A stretch of DNA of 64,000 bases from JAAUTS01 sp034440395 (GTDB lineage Bacteria > Verrucomicrobiota > Verrucomicrobiia > Methylacidiphilales > JAAUTS01): positions 1 to 64,000 of the forward strand of contig JAWXBW010000012.1 of assembly GCA_034440395.1 (NCBI GenBank), written 5' to 3'. The position numbers were made by a program, and so were the translations under genes. The notes beneath the pieces were generated by a model. That model was not told where the DNA came from. It made no database searches and was given only the letters and a program-made list of their open reading frames with translations. Below are positions 54,794 to 62,935 of the stretch, in pieces. Numbering within the stretch: position 1 is the first letter of the stretch; every line of letters starts with the position of its first letter.

Positions 54794-55561
54794 ATGAAAA
54801 TCGTAGCAATCGCAAATCAAAAAGGTGGCGTCGGTAAAACAACAACCGCCGTGAACCTTTCCGCTGCCTTAGCCGAATCCGGGCATAAGGTGCTTCTTAT
54901 TGACCTCGATCCCCAAGCTAATGCCAGCAGCGCCGCAGGCTGCCCAGCTCAAGACAATATGAGCATCTATTCCTGCATGATCGGCTCAACCCCCATCCAT
55001 GATAAAATTCAAGCCTCTCCCTACAATAACCTCTCTATTATCACCTCAGAAATTGACTTAGCTGGTTGCGAAGTAGAAATTGCTCGCTTAGAAAACCCCC
55101 TAGGCCGCCTCCGCGAAGTCTTAGAACCTCTTCGTCATGACCCCGCCTACCAACACGTCATCCTTGATTGCCCGCCCTCCCTCGGCATCCTCATGACCAA
55201 CGCCCTAGCAGCTGCGGAAGGCCTTCTTGTCCCCGTTCAATGCGAATACTTCGCCCTCGACGGTATCAGTAAAATCCTAGACCTGCTCAACCGCATTAAA
55301 AACCAAGGAGTTAATCCTAACCTAGAGCTAGTAGGTGTTGCCCTAACCATGTTCGATGCTCGGACACGCCTGAGCCAGCAAGTAGTCAATGAATTGAAGC
55401 AACATCTACCAGACAAAATCTTCACCACCATCATTCCCCGGTCTATCCGACTCAGTGAAGCCCCTAGCTTTGGGAAACCCATTATGGCGTATGACCCCAG
55501 CGGCGTAGGCTCACAAAGTTACCGTTTACTTGCTCAAGAATTTATCCAACGGGTTGCGTAA
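54794..55561 (+). CDS. parA: ParA/Soj-family chromosome partitioning ATPase
   Basis: A 255-residue Walker-type ATPase. The deviant Walker A reads KGGVGKTTTAVNLS (residues 10-23). LIDLDPQANAS is the A' motif and VILDCPPSLG the Walker B. The lack of an N-terminal helix-turn-helix and the size match the chromosomal Soj class. ParA acts with ParB to segregate origins, but parB is not in the window. It starts 62 bases after tRNA-His. Confidence 0.93.
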   Translation: MKIVAIANQKGGVGKTTTAVNLSAALAESGHKVLLIDLDPQANASSAAGCPAQDNMSIYSCMIGSTPIHDKIQASPYNNLSIITSEIDLAGCEVEIARLENPLGRLREVLEPLRHDPAYQHVILDCPPSLGILMTNALAAAEGLLVPVQCEYFALDGISKILDLLNRIKNQGVNPNLELVGVALTMFDARTRLSQQVVNELKQHLPDKIFTTIIPRSIRLSEAPSFGKPIMAYDPSGVGSQSYRLLAQEFIQRVA

Positions 55562-55570
55562 ATTAAGGAA

Positions 55571-55644
55571 TGCACCCGGCGAGAGTTGAACTCACAACCT
55601 CTGCCTTCGGAGGGCAGCGCTCTATCCAATTGAGCTACGAGTGC
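55571..55644 (-). tRNA. tRNA-Arg (anticodon CCG)
   Basis: Read on the minus strand it folds with acceptor arms GCACTCG and CGGGTGC and discriminator A. The anticodon loop CTCCGAA gives CCG, reading CGG. The T loop reads AGTTCAACTCT. No CCA is encoded. It faces the end of parA, ten bases away. Confidence 0.94.
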
Positions 55645-55834
55645 GTAATATCGATCATAGGTAACTCAATTTCACCCGCAAGAAAATTTCAAGCTAGTGA
55701 TTGCGCAACAAATGAAGTCTCAGTCCAAGTTTTAGGATACCGTTTAGAACCTACTTCGACGACGAGTGCTACCAAACTCCGTAGCCCTTCCTTAGAACGC
55801 TCACAATTTTAGTATTCATGATTTCACTTCTAAT

Positions 55835-58486
55835 TTATGAAAGATCCTTCTCTTCATCAGTACTCACTTCATCATCGCCTGAAACGACTTGAGCAATCGC
55901 TTTCAAGTAATCTCCCGCATCTAGGCCGACAAGTTTAACGCCCATGGTATTGCGACCAGCCTCTCTGATCGCCTTGACATTGGTGCGCACCATTTGTCCT
56001 TTAGCTGTAATCAGCATGATCTCATCCGTTTCCTTCACGGTCAAAGCACCCACGACTTTACCCGTTTTTTCGCCGGTTTTCATAGTGATGATCCCCTTAC
56101 CACCACGAGACTGTTGACGATACTCCACAAAGGCTGTGCGTTTCCCAATGCCGTTTTCTCCCGCCACCAATAGGGTTGCTGTGGCATCAACAATGGCTAA
56201 GGCGACAAGAACGTCATCCTTGCCTAAGGAAATACCCCGGACACCAGTCGCTGGACGACCCATGCTCCGCACATCCTCTTCGCTGAAACGAATGCTCATA
56301 CCTTCCCGTGTAATCAGAACCGCATCACTCTCACCATTGGTTAATCTCACTTCAATAAGGGCATCTGTCTCGTCGATACCTATTGCGATAATTCCGCCCT
56401 TACGTGTATTGGCGAAATCAGCTAAGGGCGTTTTCTTTACCGTGCCATTTTGCGTAGCAAAAAAGACGTAAGAATTTTCTGATTTCCAAGTGATGTCCTC
56501 ATTATTCGGTCCCTTCTTAGACTCGACACGGAGCAAGGCCACTACTTTCTCTGTGCTTTGTAAGGACAGGACATTGGCAATGCTACGCCCCTTCGATGCA
56601 CGAGAACCTTCAGGGATTTCATGCACGCGTTCGACGTAAACTCGACCACTATTGGTAAAGAACATAAGATAATCATGAGTGCTGGCAGTGAAGAGATGTT
56701 CGACAAAGTCAGAATCCTCCTCAGCCTCGGCCTGCCTTGTGGTCAGGCCTATCACCCCCTTACCTCCGCGTCTCTGTGCACGATAGCTAGAAATGGTCGT
56801 ACGTTTGATGGAACCACCATGAGTTAAAGTAATGATAACGCCCTCATTCGCTATGAGATCCTCAATCGCCATCTCGCCTTCATCTGGAATGATCTGCGTA
56901 CGCCGAGGTGTGGCATACTTATCTTTAATAGCTTTAAGTTCACTTTTGATAATTGAAAGCACACGTTTTTCACGAGCTAAAATATCAAGTAAATCAGCAA
57001 TACGCTTAATAAGTTCCGCATATTCATTTTTAATTTTATCATGCTCTAAACCCACCAACTGATAGAGACGTAATTCTAGGATGGCCTCGATTTGTTGCTC
57101 ACTGAAAATATACCGACCATTTACTAGACGAGCTTCGTTTCGAATCAAAACACCGAACTGCTCAACATTTTTGCGGGTAAACTCATAGCCAGCCAACTTC
57201 AATCGAGCTTCATCACGCGTCTTGGACTCACGTATGATGCGGATGAATTCATCCATATTCGCCAAAGCAATTAAGAAGCCTTCAAGGGTTTCTGCACGTT
57301 TTTCTGCATTGGCTAATTCAAATTTGGTGCGTCGGATGATAACTTCCCGTCGATGTTCAATGTAACAGACCATAAGGTCTTTAAGGTTAAGCACCTTAGG
57401 CCGACGCTGGTCGATGGCCAGCATGTTACTGCTGAAGCTCGTTTCGAGGGAAGTTAGTTTATAAAGATTATTAATAACAACTTTTACAGCGGCGTCACGT
57501 TTTAACTCGATCACGACTCGGGTATTTTCATCCGACTCATCACGAATGGCCGTAATGTCAGTCAGCGTCTTCTCATTGACCAATTCCGCAATACGCTCGA
57601 CTAAGGTAGCGCGGTTGACATTGAATGGAATTTCATCAACTACGATCACATCTTTTCCGCCCTTCATTTCTTCTGTATGCAGCTTACCACGAATTTTAAC
57701 GGCACCGCGTCCTGTCTTAAAATAACTCTTAATCCCCTCAATTCCGAGGATGGAGCAGCCAGTGGGGAAATCAGGGCCTTTAACAAATTGCATGAGAGAT
57801 TCCACCGCAATGTCAGGATCATCAATGACCGCAAAAATCCCGTCGACGATTTCTCCCAAATTATGCGGAGCGATATTCGTAGCCATACCGACGGCGATGC
57901 CAGTGCCGCCATTAACTAACAAGTTCGGAAATGCCGCAGGAAAAACAACAGGCTCCGTTCGTGTCTCGTCATAGTTCGGAACGAAATCGACCGTATCCTT
58001 TTCCATGTCTTCCATCAATGCTGCACCTAAGTGCGTAAGGCGCGCTTCGGTATAACGCATGGCAGCTGGTGGATCACCTTCCACGGAGCCGAAGTTTCCT
58101 TGCCCATCAACTAGGCAATCTCGCATAACCCAATGCTGTGCCATGTGAACTAAGGTCGGATAAATAACCGCTTCTCCGTGAGGGTGGTAATTTCCGGAGG
58201 TATCACCGCAGATTTTAGCGCATTTTCTGTGTTGACGACCAGGGTATAAATTTAAATCATGCATCGCAAAAAGAATGCGGCGCTGCGAGGGCTTTAAGCC
58301 GTCACGCACATCGGGTAAGGCACGCGAAATAATAACCGACATGGAGTAATCAAGAAAAGAACCCTTGATTTCATCAGCTACGTTGATCTTCTCAATCTTT
58401 TCGTTCTGTGCAAATAAAGAGCCAGGGCTTAGCTTCGTTTCTTTAGGATCTGTCGGGGGTGTGGGAGGTGTCGTTTCGTCTGCCAT
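55835..58486 (-). CDS. gyrA: DNA gyrase subunit A
   Basis: An 883-residue type II topoisomerase subunit. The catalytic tyrosine is Tyr145 (AAMRYTEARL). A GyrA box (QRRGGKG), needed for DNA wrapping and negative supercoiling, separates it from ParC. A wing of six beta-pinwheel blades forms the C-terminal domain. In the quinolone region the residues equivalent to E. coli Ser83 and Asp87 are Ala106 and Pro110 (HPHGEAVIYP). It lies downstream of the PIN/Phd pair and gyrB on the same strand. Confidence 0.95.
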   Translation of the reverse strand: MADETTPPTPPTDPKETKLSPGSLFAQNEKIEKINVADEIKGSFLDYSMSVIISRALPDVRDGLKPSQRRILFAMHDLNLYPGRQHRKCAKICGDTSGNYHPHGEAVIYPTLVHMAQHWVMRDCLVDGQGNFGSVEGDPPAAMRYTEARLTHLGAALMEDMEKDTVDFVPNYDETRTEPVVFPAAFPNLLVNGGTGIAVGMATNIAPHNLGEIVDGIFAVIDDPDIAVESLMQFVKGPDFPTGCSILGIEGIKSYFKTGRGAVKIRGKLHTEEMKGGKDVIVVDEIPFNVNRATLVERIAELVNEKTLTDITAIRDESDENTRVVIELKRDAAVKVVINNLYKLTSLETSFSSNMLAIDQRRPKVLNLKDLMVCYIEHRREVIIRRTKFELANAEKRAETLEGFLIALANMDEFIRIIRESKTRDEARLKLAGYEFTRKNVEQFGVLIRNEARLVNGRYIFSEQQIEAILELRLYQLVGLEHDKIKNEYAELIKRIADLLDILAREKRVLSIIKSELKAIKDKYATPRRTQIIPDEGEMAIEDLIANEGVIITLTHGGSIKRTTISSYRAQRRGGKGVIGLTTRQAEAEEDSDFVEHLFTASTHDYLMFFTNSGRVYVERVHEIPEGSRASKGRSIANVLSLQSTEKVVALLRVESKKGPNNEDITWKSENSYVFFATQNGTVKKTPLADFANTRKGGIIAIGIDETDALIEVRLTNGESDAVLITREGMSIRFSEEDVRSMGRPATGVRGISLGKDDVLVALAIVDATATLLVAGENGIGKRTAFVEYRQQSRGGKGIITMKTGEKTGKVVGALTVKETDEIMLITAKGQMVRTNVKAIREAGRNTMGVKLVGLDAGDYLKAIAQVVSGDDEVSTDEEKDLS

Positions 58487-58531
58487 AAAAGAATGAGGTT
58501 AATGGGTGGATTGTTAATTGGTTAGTAAAAT

Positions 58532-58948
58532 TTATAAAACGGGAATACCTAAACGTTGCGCCGCTGCCATCATGCGGGAATCATTAGTAACGAGGGGAAA
58601 TAATTGAGAAAGATCACAGGCCGCTAAATGAAGCGCATCAAGCGATCTCAGCGGAACTAAAGGATGACAAACTTCCATGATTGATTGAGCCTTACGAAAA
58701 GTCTCCGTTCGGCACTGTAAAAGGTGGATGTCATGCTCAGTAACCTGCTCTTGAAAAATGGCCCAAACTTTTAACCTCTGCTTAGCATGGAGCTTACCAC
58801 TGCGTTCCTTGGCCAGTAAAGCTCCTGCCACTTCGGTGTAGAGGAGTTCTGAAGAGACTAAGGGCTGACCCTCCACTTTATCAGCATAAAAAGCTGAATC
58901 AGGCTCAAGGGTCAGCAACTTAATCATAACACTAGTATCAATGTACAT
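58532..58948 (-). CDS. VapC-like PIN-domain toxin
   Basis: A 138-residue PIN-domain ribonuclease when started at the ATG at 58946-58948. The acidic active-site residues are in YIDTSVMIK, the segment TEVAGALL, RSLDALHLAA and VTNDSRMMAAA. Such toxins cleave tRNA or rRNA and are held inactive by the paired antitoxin. A GTG three codons upstream (58957) overlaps the antitoxin stop and is an alternative start. The pair lies between gyrB and gyrA on the same strand. Confidence 0.85.
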   Translation of the reverse strand: MYIDTSVMIKLLTLEPDSAFYADKVEGQPLVSSELLYTEVAGALLAKERSGKLHAKQRLKVWAIFQEQVTEHDIHLLQCRTETFRKAQSIMEVCHPLVPLRSLDALHLAACDLSQLFPLVTNDSRMMAAAQRLGIPVL

Positions 58949-58953
58949 AATGA

Positions 58954-59205
58954 TCACCAGCGACCATCTCGGTCTTCTCTAACAATTTCTTCCGCAAAGG
59001 GACCTTCTGTCTGCATGGGCATTGATTTTAATAAGTCCCAATTAACCTTATACGGCTTAGAAGTTTTACGAAAAGGCACCATTCGAAGCACAGGTTTACC
59101 ATCACGAGTTAACACGATTTCTTCCCCCTCTTCCACCATGTCAGCCAATGCCGAAAGCTGAGCCTTGGCTGCACGCAGGTTGATGACTTTACCCAGCTCA
59201 GGCAT
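58954..59205 (-). CDS. Phd/YefM-like antitoxin of the PIN toxin
   Basis: An 83-residue protein. Residues 1-50 contain the Phd/YefM DNA-binding fold (VINLRAAKAQLSALADMV, then EIVLTRDGKPVLRMVP). The C-terminal tail is the toxin-binding part. I set the start at the ATG at 59203-59205 because AGGGAGG lies eight bases upstream of it. An open frame extends to an ATG at 59277. It precedes the toxin gene, the usual order of such modules, and probably represses the operon. Confidence 0.82.
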   Translation of the reverse strand: MPELGKVINLRAAKAQLSALADMVEEGEEIVLTRDGKPVLRMVPFRKTSKPYKVNWDLLKSMPMQTEGPFAEEIVREDRDGRW

Positions 59206-59285
59206 GACCGCAACCTCCCTTACTTTTGAGGAAAGGACTTCGTCTGAAGTGTATCTAACTGATTTACGTTCTTTCATTCTTTAAA

Positions 59286-59337
59286 TGTAGTCACATGTAG
59301 TTCTTAAATCAAGCTTTATATAAAAAATGTGACTACA
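59286..59337. promoter_or_regulatory. 11-base inverted repeat between gyrB and the antitoxin gene
   Basis: TGTAGTCACAT at 59286-59296 and ATGTGACTACA at 59327-59337 are perfect inverted repeats with a 30-base spacer. They span the gyrB stop and the upstream region of the antitoxin gene. They may be a toxin-antitoxin operator or a hairpin ending gyrB transcription. Confidence 0.5.
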
Positions 59338-61831
59338 CGTCTAAGTTCTTAACATTGAGTGCGTTATCCTCGATGAAACGCCTTCTCGGCTCTACTTCGT
59401 CACCCATCAGTGTGGTAAACATCTCTTCCGCTTCGACTGCGTCAGTCAGGTCAATACGAAGAAGTTTCCGCCGAGATGGGTTCATAGTGGTCTCATAAAG
59501 TTCTTTAGCATTCATTTCGCCTAGACCTTTAAACCGCTTAATCTGAACTCCCCGCCGACCGATCTCCATGATTGATGCCAAAATTTCTGTCAGAGAAAAT
59601 AAGGACTTTACCTTAGCGTCATCCCCATCACCCTCGATGATTTGGTACAAAGGATGATCTTGCGAAGCATAGTGATCCACATGCAGACCTTTATCATCAA
59701 GCTTCGATAACAAACTAAAAATTGCCTTGCTCTCGGTCAAGTTAACATGTCGTGCACGACGAGTGGGAACATCTTTTTTCTTCTCAGAAACCTTCACCTC
59801 CACATTTTCCTCTTCGCGCGCCTCATCTCCGAAAAGTTTTAAATCAGCATTTTCACTAGCAAACAAAGCTAAGGCTTCATCCGTAATAAAGTAGTGAACT
59901 TTTTCCGCATTCCCTTCACGAATCCGCACCAAGTGTTGCGGTAAAATCCCCGACTTCTGATCACGCTTACTTAAATAAGATTCAAAATCTCCACCATGCC
60001 GTTTAATACTAGTGGCATATTTATCAAGCTGCTGGAGTAGCTCCAATACTTCCGCTAATTGCTTGGTATTAAACTCTTTGTTATCAGACAAACTTCTGAG
60101 ACGCACATCTTCTGTGCCCAGCTGGATCAGAATCTTCGCCATCTGCGCATCATCTTCCACGTATTCCTCACGCTTCTTGCGCTTAATTTGATATAAAGGC
60201 GGTTGGGCAATATAGACGAAACCCTGTTTCACCAACTGCGTCATTTGCCGATAAAAGAACGTCAACAAAAGAGTCCTGATGTGTGATCCATCCACGTCCG
60301 CATCCGTCATAATAATGATTTTATGGTAACGTAGCCGCTCTATGTTAAAGGCTCCCTCCCCTTCTCCGTCCCCGATCCCCGTGCCGATGGCCGTGATCAT
60401 AGTCCGAATTTCCGTGTTTTGCAGCACCTTATCTAAACGAGCTTTTTCTACGTTGATCAATTTCCCACGCAATGGAAGGATAGCCTGAAATTTACGGTCG
60501 CGCCCCTGCTTAGCTGAACCACCGGCCGAGTCCCCCTCAACGATAAATAACTCCGTATTGGCTGGATCACGATCCGAACAGTCCGCTAACTTGCCAGGCA
60601 AGCCCCCAGCACCTAGTGCAGTCTTACGCACGGCTTCCCGAGCTTTACGCGCTGCTTCGCGAGCACGCGCTGCAGTCAAAGCCTTATCGATAATTTTCTT
60701 AGCTAAGGGAGGGTTTGCATCAAAGAACGCCATCAAACCCTCATACGTGGCTGACGCCACCATGCCATCCACCTCAGGGGAAATAAGTTTCACCTTCGTC
60801 TGTGACTCGAACTTAGGATCGCTATGCTTAATTGAGATAACCGCCGTTAAGCCCTCACGCACATCTTCACCCGTAATCGCTGGATCTTTATCCTTTAAAA
60901 TACCATTCGCCTTAGAATACTGGTTGATCGAGCGTGTTAAAGCTGTGCGGAAGCCTGACAAGTGCGCCCCACCGTCAGGATTATGCACCGTATTCGTGTA
61001 GCAAAGAACCATTTCACTAAAGCCGTCATTATACTGCATGACCGACTCCATGTGAATCTCCACCTGCTTATCCGGTGTGTCCACGTGGTTTTGTTTACGC
61101 ACCACGACAGGTTTCACATGCACTACGGATTTATTTTTATTTAACTGCTTAATAAAATCTTCAATCCCATCCTTGTAATAGAAAACTTCCGCCTCGGTCT
61201 TCTGAGTGCGTTCATCAATAAGATAAATCTTTAATCCAGAATTCAAGAAAGCTAGTTCCCGCAAACGCTGCTCAATCCGGTCGGTCTTAAATTCCAGAGT
61301 TTCCTTAAAAATTTCATGATCTGGCATGAAGGTGATGAGTGTCCCCGTATTCTTGCACTTACCGATTACCTCTAACTTCTTCGTTGTCTTCCCACGCTCA
61401 AATGCCATGTGGTGTACCTTGCCATCGCGGTAAACTTCTACTTCAAACCATTCCGAAACCGCATTCACACACTTCGCTCCTACTCCGTGCGTGCCGCCAG
61501 AAAATTTATAGCCGCCTTGGCCATATTTACCGCCAGAATGCAGCGTTGTTAGCACCATTTCTACACCAGGGATTTTATATTGCGGATGAATATCCACAGG
61601 AATACCACGGCCATTGTCTTGAATAGAAATAGAGCCATCTATGTGAATCGTCACATCAATCCGATCACAATGTCCCGCTAGGTGCTCATCGACCGAGTTA
61701 TCTAACACCTCAGAAACGCAGTGGTGCAAAGCTCGTTCATCTGTTCCTCCGATGTACATTCCGGGCTTTTTCCGAACCGCTTCTAAACCTTCTAACTTAC
61801 CGAGTTTTGATGCATCGTAGGTGTCTGACAT
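59333..61831 (-). CDS. gyrB: DNA gyrase subunit B
   Basis: An 832-residue GyrB. The GHKL ATP-binding motifs are EVLDNSVDEH, IQDNGRGIPVD and GTHGVGAKCVNAVSEWF. The TOPRIM segment has EGDSAGGSAKQGRDR and the metal-binding DADVDGSHIRTLLL. The C-terminal GyrB tail reads RFKGLGEMNAKELYETTM. It supplies ATP-driven strand passage with GyrA. It lies upstream of the toxin-antitoxin pair and gyrA on the same strand, about 55 bases before the antitoxin frame. Confidence 0.96.
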   Translation of the reverse strand: MSDTYDASKLGKLEGLEAVRKKPGMYIGGTDERALHHCVSEVLDNSVDEHLAGHCDRIDVTIHIDGSISIQDNGRGIPVDIHPQYKIPGVEMVLTTLHSGGKYGQGGYKFSGGTHGVGAKCVNAVSEWFEVEVYRDGKVHHMAFERGKTTKKLEVIGKCKNTGTLITFMPDHEIFKETLEFKTDRIEQRLRELAFLNSGLKIYLIDERTQKTEAEVFYYKDGIEDFIKQLNKNKSVVHVKPVVVRKQNHVDTPDKQVEIHMESVMQYNDGFSEMVLCYTNTVHNPDGGAHLSGFRTALTRSINQYSKANGILKDKDPAITGEDVREGLTAVISIKHSDPKFESQTKVKLISPEVDGMVASATYEGLMAFFDANPPLAKKIIDKALTAARAREAARKAREAVRKTALGAGGLPGKLADCSDRDPANTELFIVEGDSAGGSAKQGRDRKFQAILPLRGKLINVEKARLDKVLQNTEIRTMITAIGTGIGDGEGEGAFNIERLRYHKIIIMTDADVDGSHIRTLLLTFFYRQMTQLVKQGFVYIAQPPLYQIKRKKREEYVEDDAQMAKILIQLGTEDVRLRSLSDNKEFNTKQLAEVLELLQQLDKYATSIKRHGGDFESYLSKRDQKSGILPQHLVRIREGNAEKVHYFITDEALALFASENADLKLFGDEAREEENVEVKVSEKKKDVPTRRARHVNLTESKAIFSLLSKLDDKGLHVDHYASQDHPLYQIIEGDGDDAKVKSLFSLTEILASIMEIGRRGVQIKRFKGLGEMNAKELYETTMNPSRRKLLRIDLTDAVEAEEMFTTLMGDEVEPRRRFIEDNALNVKNLDV

Positions 61832-61985
61832 ATCTTAAAATAATCTCAAAAAAACGGGTTCGTAGCAATGGATTTCTGACTCTTTTTTTTATCCGCAAAC
61901 TCTTGGTGATTAAACCATTGCAAAAAGCTTTACAAAGTCGGGAAAGCAGTCTTTTAAGCTAAGACTACTAGCTAGTTATAAGCTT

Positions 61986-62240
61986 CTATTTGAGATGTGT
62001 TCGAGCAAAAGCCTGCGCCTCAGATAAGGCTTCATTACCCTCGTTAAATAGTTTCGCAGTCTCCCTCAACGATGACTCTAAATACTTAGTCCTTATCTCA
62101 AGTGGCTGCCCGCCTAAATAAACCCAGAGCACCTCAATGTTCGTCACTAATTTGTCAATCGTTTCAGAGGAAGCTTCAAAAATATCGGCGTTCTCAATCA
62201 TGTAATGATGTAAGTCATCAAAGGTTGGCCTTCCGAAAGT
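61986..62240 (-). pseudogene. C-terminal fragment of the broken nucleotidyltransferase-like gene
   Basis: Directly after the TAG at 62241-62243 the same frame continues TFGRPTFDDLHHY and then into the 71-codon frame that begins at an ATG at 62201 (MIENADIFEASSETIDKL). No frameshift is needed. The upstream part has no start of its own with a plausible protein beginning, so this is most simply the tail of one gene cut by a nonsense mutation. It could still be expressed from the ATG at 62201. Confidence 0.6.
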
Positions 62241-62690
62241 CTAAACGAGCTCATTGATGGCCGTGTAGTCCTTCTCCTCCATACGATGCAACTTCCCAAA
62301 TACGATATCAATAGGGTGTGGTATAATGATTTCAATCTCATTCAACTTTAAGCCACATGCCCTGAGTAGATAATTTTTACCTGCCTTAAAAACTGTAGGC
62401 GGCAAAACCTGAACAAAAGGATCACCAACATCTAGTTTCCATTCCATAACACGGTTGCGTAAATGCTCGAAGAACTGATCTGGTGTAATATCTATATCCG
62501 CACTTTTAACATGCAGTAGAGAAGCAAACTCTAAAGGAGCCGAACCGAATACCACGATTCCAGTATCTTTTAAATCAATATCTTTGCTCATTAAGCTCGT
62601 GAGTTTATTGAGCACCTTTCCCGATGGTGTAGCAGCCTCCACCCTAGCTTCCCATTTCCACCCCCGCCAGCTACTTACCGTGCCCAGCAT
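62241..62690 (-). CDS. Nucleotidyltransferase-like protein, truncated by an in-frame TAG
   Basis: A 149-residue protein. It contains the Pol-beta-type nucleotidyltransferase pattern: GSAPLEF, then SADIDI, a Gly-Ser followed by Asp-x-Asp. A catalytic-fold extension is IIIPHPIDIVFGKLHRM. The family resembles DUF6036/MNT-like proteins, some of which are antitoxins or abortive-infection proteins; this is inference. The frame ends in TAG but the downstream sequence continues in frame for another 84 codons, so it is probably a broken gene. It overlaps the 3' end of the small ORF upstream by 16 bases. Confidence 0.6.
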   Translation of the reverse strand: MLGTVSSWRGWKWEARVEAATPSGKVLNKLTSLMSKDIDLKDTGIVVFGSAPLEFASLLHVKSADIDITPDQFFEHLRNRVMEWKLDVGDPFVQVLPPTVFKAGKNYLLRACGLKLNEIEIIIPHPIDIVFGKLHRMEEKDYTAINELV

Positions 62691-62911
62691 TTCTTCCCTT
62701 GTTCAATAAGACGCCCAGAAACACCTTTTGTCTCTAGAGCAGATTTATAAAACGCTAGCTTGAGTGGTGTTATCCTTAAGGTGCCACGCTCTGCTCCCAT
62801 GAGGCAGTGCCCAATGTAACGTGAAGCCCGCCAAGCTGGATCAGAAGCATACTCACGACGACTGTTTTTTAGAACTGGCATGACACTTTTAAGATAGTCT
62901 TCTCGCAACAA
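62675..62911 (-). CDS. Small ORF of unknown function upstream of the nucleotidyltransferase-like gene
   Basis: A 78-residue basic protein starting MLREDYLKSVMPVLKNSRRE. It has no motif I recognise. The segment WRASRYIGHCLMGAERGTLRI is unusual; the compact charged form would suit a nucleic-acid-binding partner. It overlaps the next gene by 16 bases, so the two could be a coupled pair, for example a toxin-antitoxin-like module. It could also be spurious. Confidence 0.45.
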   Translation of the reverse strand: MLREDYLKSVMPVLKNSRREYASDPAWRASRYIGHCLMGAERGTLRITPLKLAFYKSALETKGVSGRLIEQGKKCWAR

Positions 62912-62935
62912 GTTTCAAGCCTCAATCTAACTCAC

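Noticed and set aside
55570..55812. 80-codon open frame on the plus strand after parA
   Set aside because: It runs through the tRNA-Arg gene on the other strand and has no protein features.
59206..59277. Longer antitoxin start at 59277
   Set aside because: AGGGAGG at ideal spacing favours the ATG at 59205. The upstream 24 codons are unlike Phd/YefM proteins.
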